The notes below the pieces were generated by a model. It searched no databases. It was not told the DNA's origin and worked only from the letters and a program-made list of their open reading frames with translations. From positions 35,675,587 to 35,739,586 of the forward strand of contig CAMGYJ010000007.1 of assembly GCA_946122785.1 (NCBI GenBank): DNA of 64,000 nucleotides. Reading direction: 5' to 3'. The first letter of the stretch is position 1; every line of letters starts with the position of its first letter. Below are positions 57,725 to 64,000 of the stretch, piece after piece. Origin of the DNA: Linum tenue. Taxonomy: Eukaryota; Streptophyta; Magnoliopsida; Malpighiales; Linaceae. The translations under genes and the position numbers were made by a program.

Positions 57725-60021
57725 GTAACATCCCGTTCCGGCAAAACCCATATTTCGATCGCTAGAAAGTTCGCGATTTAAAATCGAGCATTTCGGCACT
57801 ATTTCGACAAAAATCGGATTATCAATCGATCGGATAAGTATACGTATTAATTATATATATATATTATATATATATATATCATAAAAGCGGACGGGCCACT
57901 TTCATTCCAATATTCTCATCATCATTTTCCATTTCTCCACCGAGAAAGAACCGAGAGAAGTAAAAACCGAGAGCAGAGCAGAGCCGCACGCAGAGCTCCG
58001 GGGAAAATTTTTGGTAGCTCCAATCTTGAGCCCTAGTGATCCAAAAATCTCGTAAGTAACGCCTAATTCATCTATTCATCGTGTTTTATCGATTTAGAGC
58101 TTTAAAACGAGTTTTTGGTTCAGGAATTTCTTGAATTCCCGATAAGCCAAATTAGGGTTTCGGAGTATCCGGAAGCCGGATTGAGCCCAAATTTCATATA
58201 CGAGCTTCCTGCAGCGAGGTAATCAATCCTCTAGTTCTAATCCCTGAATTTCGGCTATTATTTAGGTCGGGGTCCAAACCGCTGAATTTAGCTCCGGCCA
58301 GGGTTTGATGTGTTTTTATCGAGAATTTGACCCGGAGCCTAGAACTAATATTGACGGGGATACTGCAGGGGATATTAGGGCGGTCTCGGATTTTAATTCG
58401 GGGTTCGTTGGTCAAATTGACATTTTAGTACGGGAAGCTTAAACCGGTGTTTGAACGACCAGAACTGGTGAGGGATTAGCACGGCATACCGGGTTTGTCG
58501 TATCACGATAATTATATTGATGCTTAGAATGGATCTAGGTGAACTAGAATGGCATGATTAGGGGTGTATGAACTTTTGTGCTATATGATGAACCCTGGAC
58601 TACTGTATGATATTATTGACTTGCCCTAATCGAGATGGACCTTGTTTATGCTGATGATTTCGTATATGTTGCAAATTGTGGGCTTGACTGTTGATATGCC
58701 TTATGATGGTTCGAGAAGGTGATTGAGTATGATTTTTCATGATTGTTGTATTTGGATGCACAAGTGGGAAAATATATATTCCCTGATGATATTATGATGT
58801 TTAAGGAGGATGACTTGCACGAGGGTTTATCCCGAGGAAGTGCAATTATACGACTCCTGATTTACCTATGTTGAGCCAATTGTGGCCGGGTCAAGTACAT
58901 GTGTAAGTAACGAATTATGATTAAGCAAGATGAGATATGGATCATGTATAAGGACATCAAGTAAGAGTGATTTGGTCTCATGGTCAATTACATAGTAATT
59001 AGGGCTCCCCTACTATTACTCCGTTATGATATGTTATGTCACACCCCTGATGTGGTGTTGACCGTTGATTCATCATGAGATATGACCACACCCAGAGTGG
59101 TGTTGAGTCCGATATGACCACACCCATCGTGGTGTCAGGTCCGATATGACTACACCGGCAGTGGTGGGTCCGATATGACCACATCCACGAGATGTTTGGT
59201 CCGTATTCCCGGGAGAGTAATTAGCATGGGAGTAGCCAGGCGCCTATAAGTAAAACATGATAAGATGCATATGCATAAGTCAAGATGGTTGAGTCTTTTG
59301 CCTATTGGGATGTCGGATGGCTGAGGTCTGATCCTAGTGCTTTGGCTTGGTTGCTAGATGTATGGTAGGGGTATGCTCTGTTATGAACTCACTAGGCTAT
59401 GATTATCTCACTCAGCTATGAGCTTACCCTCCTTTATTCTTTTCCTCTGCTTATGCTATGTGTAAGCAGATCATCATCAGCAGCAGCAGTAGATAGGTGT
59501 ATAGGTGGGAGCTGAGCAAGAGTTGAAGGCAAGATGAGGTATGGTCTTCAACTATTCTGTGCTTGGACTACTACTCGGGATTTTGGCCAGTGATCCACAC
59601 CTTTTTGTAAAAATGTTTTGAGAACGTTTTTCATGTGCATACTAGCTTCTGATGTAGTGTGAGATATCCATAGGTGTGGAAAGTTGATGATGATGATGTG
59701 TATATTTGTGTAATTATGTAAGTTGTGACGATTATGGCATGTATCAGTATAGGATGCAGTGGTGTAACATGAAATTGTGACTATGGCTATGAAAAGCCAA
59801 TGCATATGGCAGTGAGTGTATATGTTTGTCTATGAATGCATGGATTTAGATGAATTATTTTGCAGGATCAGATGGAAGAACTGTTAGCCCATTACGCGAG
59901 TAATTCATGTCGAAATTTTATTTGGGTAAATTTTGATAATTAATGTAACACCCGAGATTATTTCCGCTGCAATTGTATGAACAATATGATTAGGTAATAC
60001 GTATAGGGTAGGGTGTTTATC
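57725..60021 (+). mobile_element. Long LTR-like insertion (gypsy type), solo or fragment
   Basis: Starts TGTAACATCCCG, holds an AT microsatellite (57852-57880), a purine-rich leader (gagagaagtaaaaaccgagagc), a splice-donor-like CTCGTAAGTAAC near 58049 and long GT-rich text. Near the end it has 'gttttgcaggatcag'. A second TGTAACACCCGAG at 59944 may be the start of another LTR or the remains of a junction. The start motif and length suit long plant gypsy LTRs such as Tekay/Del. No target duplication was found, and adjoining satellite has been lost at the right edge. Confidence 0.55.
59040..59215. repeat. Short tandem repeats inside the LTR-like insertion
   Basis: About four imperfect units of roughly 38-44 bp, each with 'ccgatatgaccacaccc' followed by 'gtggtgt', making small potential hairpins (CACACC/GGTGTG). 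Confidence 0.75.
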
Positions 60022-63000
60022 ATTGACCCGGAATAAATCCGCCCAAATCGATGCTTAATGGACTTAATCATCATTGAAGAATAGCCTGATTTTCGTGATC
60101 TATAGCCTCCAGAATAGAAAGAAAATGGCAATTCGGAAAAATCGCCGGAAATTTTTGATGGTACCCCTTTGGAATCTACCAAAAATTGACCTGGAATAAA
60201 TCCGCCCAAATCGGTGCTTAATCATCGTTAACAGATAGCCTCAGGCCGAATCCGTGATCTATAGCCTGCAAAATCCAAAGAAGATAGCCTCTCGTCGCCC
60301 AAAAAATAACGAAAATGCCATCCGAAAATAAATTGGCCCAAATCGGTGCTTAATGGACTTATCATATGTGGAGAATAGGATCAATAGATTTCATTATCGG
60401 TGGAGAATAGCCTCGGCCTGATGTCGTGATCTGCAACCTCCAGAATCAAAAGAAAATGGCATTTCAGATAAATCGCCTGAAATCAGTGATGGTACCCCTT
60501 TGGAATATGCCAAAAATTGACCCGGAATAAATCCGTCCAAATCGGTGCTTAATGTACTTAATCATCGTTGAAGAATAGTCTTAAGGCTGAATCCGTGATC
60601 TATAGCCTTCAAAATCCAAAGAATATGGCCTTTCCTCGCCCAAAAAATTACGAAAAATGTCATCCGAAAATAAATTGGGCCAAATTTGTGCTTAATGGAC
60701 TTATCATCCTTGGATAATAGGATCAATAGACTTCATTATTGGTGGAGAATAGCCTCGGCCTGATTCCATGATCTGCAGCCTCCAGAATCGAAAGAAAATG
60801 GAATTGGTAAAAATAGCCATAAATTTGTGATGGTACCCCTTTGGAATCTGCCAAAAATTGACCCAGAATAAATCCTCCCAAATCGGTGCATAATGGACTT
60901 AATCATTGTTGAAGAACAGCTTCAGGCCGAATCCGTGATCTATAGCCTTCAAAATGCAAAGAAAATGGTCTTTCATTGCCCAAAATATTACGAAAATGAC
61001 ATTCGAAAATAAATTGGCCCAAATCGGTGCTTAATGGACTTATCATCCGTGGATAATAGGATCAATAGACTTTATTATCGATAGAGAATAGCCTCTGCCG
61101 GATTTCGTGATTTGCAGCCTCCGGAATCGAAAGTAAAAGGCATTTCGCAAAAATCGCCTGAAATCTGTAATGGTACCCCTTTTGGAATCTGTCAAAAATT
61201 GACCCGGATTAAATCCACTCAAAATGATGCTTAATGGACTTAATCATCGTTGAAGAATCGGCTCAGGCTGAATCTGTGATCTGCAGGCTTCAAAACCAAA
61301 GAAAATGGCCTTTCATCGCCCAAATATTACGAAAATGCCATCTGAAAGTAAATTTGCCCAAATAGGAGCTTAATGGACTTATCATCCGTGGAGAATAGGA
61401 TCAATAGACTTTATTATCGGTGGAGAATAGCCTCGACCTGATTCTGTGATCTGCAGCCTCCAGAATCGAAAGAAAATGGCATGTCGGAAAAATCACCCAA
61501 AATCTCAGATGGTACCCCTTTTGGAATCTGCCAAAATTGACTGGGAATAAATCTGTCCAAATCGGTGCTTAATGCACTTAATCATCTTTGAAGAATAGCC
61601 TCAGGCCGAATCTGTGATCTGTAATATTCAAAATCCAAAGAAAATGGCCTTTCGTTGCCCAAAAAATTACGAAAATGCTATCCGAAAATAAATTGACCTA
61701 AATCTGTGCTTAATTGACTTATCATCTGTGGAGAATATGATCAATAGAATTAATTATCGGTGGATAATAGCGTTGGTCTGATTCCATGATCTGCAGCCTC
61801 CAGAATTGAAAGAAAGTGGGATATCAGAAAAATCGCCCGAAATCTGTGATGGTACCCTTTGGAATCGTCCAAAAATTGACCCGGAATAAATCCGCCCAAA
61901 TTGATGCTTAATGGACTTATTCATCATTGAAGAATAGCCTCAGGCCGAATCTGTGATCTGTATCATTCAAAATCCATAGAAAATGGCCTTTCGTTGCCCA
62001 AATAATTACGAAAATGTCATCCGAAAATAAATTGACCCAAATTTGTGCTTAATGGACTTATCATCCATGGAGAATAGGATCAATAGAATTCATTATCGGT
62101 GGAGAATAGCCTCGACCTGATTTCATGATCTGTAGCCTCCAGAATTGAAAGAAAATGGCATTTCGGAAAAATCGCCCGAAATTTGTCATTGTACCCTTTT
62201 GGAATCGTCCAAAAATTGACCCGGAATAAATCCGCCCAAATCGATGCTTAATGGACTTAATCATCATTGAAGAATAGCCTCAGGCCGAATCCGGGATCTG
62301 TAGCATTAAAATCTTAAAAAATCGCCTTTTGTAGCCCAAAAAATTACGAAAATGCAATCTGAAATAAATTGCCCCAAATCGCTGCTTAATGAACTTATCA
62401 TCCATGGAGAATAGGATCAATACACTTCATTATTGGTGGAGAATAGCCCCAGCCTGATTCTGTGATCTGCAGCCTCCAGAATCGAAAGAAAATGGCATTT
62501 AGGAAAAATCGCCTGAAATATGTGATGGTACCCCTTTGGAATCTGCAAAAAATTGACCCAGAATAAATCCGCCCAAATCGGTGCTTCATGGGCTTAATCA
62601 TCGTTGAACAATACCCTCAAGCCGAATCTCTGATCTGTAGCCTTCAAAATCGAAAGAAAATGGCTTTTCGTCGACCAAAAAATTACGAAAAATGCCATCC
62701 GAAAATTAATTTGCCCAAATCGGTGCTTAATGGGCTTATCATCCGCGGAGAATAGGATCAATAGACTTCATTATTGCTAGAGAATAGCATCGGCCTGATT
62801 CCGTGATCTGAGCCTCTAGAATCGAAAGAAAATGGCATTTTAGAAAAATCGCCTCAAATCTGTGATGGTGCCCCTTTCGAATCTGCCAAAAATTGACCCG
62901 GAATAAATTCGCCCAAATCGGTGCTTAATGGACTTAATCATCGGTGAAGAATAGCCTCCGGCAGAATTCGGGATCTGTAGCCATTAAAATCCTAAAAAAA

Positions 63001-64000
63001 TGGTCTTTCGTCGCCCAAAACATTACGAAAATGCCATCTGAAAATAAATTGACCCAAATCGCTGCTTAATGAACTTATCATCCGTGGAGAATAGGATCAA
63101 TAGACTTCATTATCGGTGGAGAATAGCCTCGGCCTGATTCCGTGATCTGCAGCCTCCAGAATAGAAAGAAAATGGCATTTCGGAAAAATCGAATGAAATC
63201 TGTGATGATACCCCTTTGTAATCTGCCAAAAATTGACCCGGAATAAATCCGCACAATTCGGTGCTTAATGGACCTAATCATCGTTGAAGAATAGCCTCTG
63301 TCCAAATCCGTGATTTGTGGCCTTCAAAATCCAAAGAAAATGGTCTTTTGTCGTCCAAAAAATTACGAAAATGCCATCCAAAAATAAATTGGCACAAATC
63401 GATGCTTAATGGACATCTGTGGAGAATAAGATCAATAGACTTCATTATTGTTGGAGAATAGGCTTGGCCTGATTTCGTGCTCTGCAGCCTCCAGAATCAA
63501 AAGAAAATGGCATTTCGGAAAAATCGCCTGAAATCTGTGATGTTACCCCCTTTAGAATCTGCGAAAAATTGACCCAGAATAAATCCGACCAAATTGGTTC
63601 GTAATGGACTTAATCATTGTTGAAAAATAGCCTCAGGCCAAATCCATGATTTGTAGACTTCAAAATCAAAAGAAAATGGCCTTTCGTCGACATAAAAATT
63701 ACGAAAATGCCATTCAAAAATAAATTGGCCCAAATCGGTACTTAATGGACTTAATCATCATTGAAGAATAGCCTCAGGCCGAATCCATGATTTGTAGCCA
63801 TCAAAATCCAAAGAAAATGGTCTTTCGTGGTCCAAAAAATTACGAAAATGCCATCCGAAAATAAATTGGCCCAAATCGGCGCGTAATGGACTTATCATCC
63901 GTTGAGAATAGGATCAGTAGACTTCATTATCGGTTGAGAATAGACTCGGCCTGATTCCGTGATCTGCAGACTCCAGAATCGAAAGAAAATGGCATTTCGG
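60022..64000. repeat. Satellite array 6
   Basis: Same family, running off the window. 60380-62600 is a block duplicate of about 10730-12980 (shared variants 'aggctgaatccgtgatctatagcc', 'ggattaaatccactcaaaatgatgc' and the taatattcaaaatcc stretch). 63283-64000 repeats 1-718 almost base for base. No gene. Confidence 0.95.

Noticed and set aside
58194..59805. Short frames in the LTR-like insertion
   Set aside because: Short, no family motifs, and the region reads as LTR or leader DNA.

Overview
This window is nuclear plant DNA, most likely from a eudicot. The evidence is a plant Athila-type Ty3/gypsy element with a tRNA-Asp-type primer site, a Copia relic with the usual Met-tRNA primer site, several hAT-type MITEs, and intronless IST1-like genes. 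I see no sequence that fixes the species. Almost everything here is repetitive. It reads as a satellite-rich (pericentromeric or knob-like) region into which a small genic segment and several transposons have been incorporated.

Layout. About 31 kb in six blocks (1-13122, 19021-22562, 28282-35740, 40064-40291, 56435-57724, 60022-64000) is one satellite family. Its period is about 339 bp, made of two related but unequal subunits of about 199 and 140 bp, with locally different higher-order repeats. Three copies of one genic segment sit in the satellite: 13123-19020, 22563-28281 and 35741-40063. Each carries, on the minus strand, an intact intronless ORF of 222, 222 or 218 residues with an Ist1 (ESCRT-III/Vps4 regulator) domain. 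Copies 1 and 2 also carry the first exon of a gamma-glutamylcyclotransferase-like gene, now broken, and a Copia LTR with a decayed gag. They also carry a hAT-type MITE with an 8-bp target duplication and a diverged second copy of the cyclotransferase upstream region. Copy 3 is a mosaic with a different left edge, a truncated MITE and a piece of gypsy LTR.

From 41854 to 55526 lies a complete, fairly young Athila-lineage gypsy element on the minus strand. It has 1.41-kb LTRs, a 5-bp TCTAG target duplication, gag-pol, and an ATHILA ORF-1-like gene downstream of pol. That gene starts 4 nt after a convincing 3' splice site, and a matching donor lies just upstream of the gag start. The element is now disabled in integrase twice: by one in-frame TAG, and by a 553-bp hAT MITE with its own 8-bp duplication. 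Another MITE (55671-56323) and a long LTR-like insertion (57725-60021) lie to the right.

No new enzymatic or defence system is evident. The points most worth following are the triplicated IST1-like ORF with a conversion-like identity plateau, the satellite architecture with long-range block duplication, and the splice and purine-tract layout of the Athila element.
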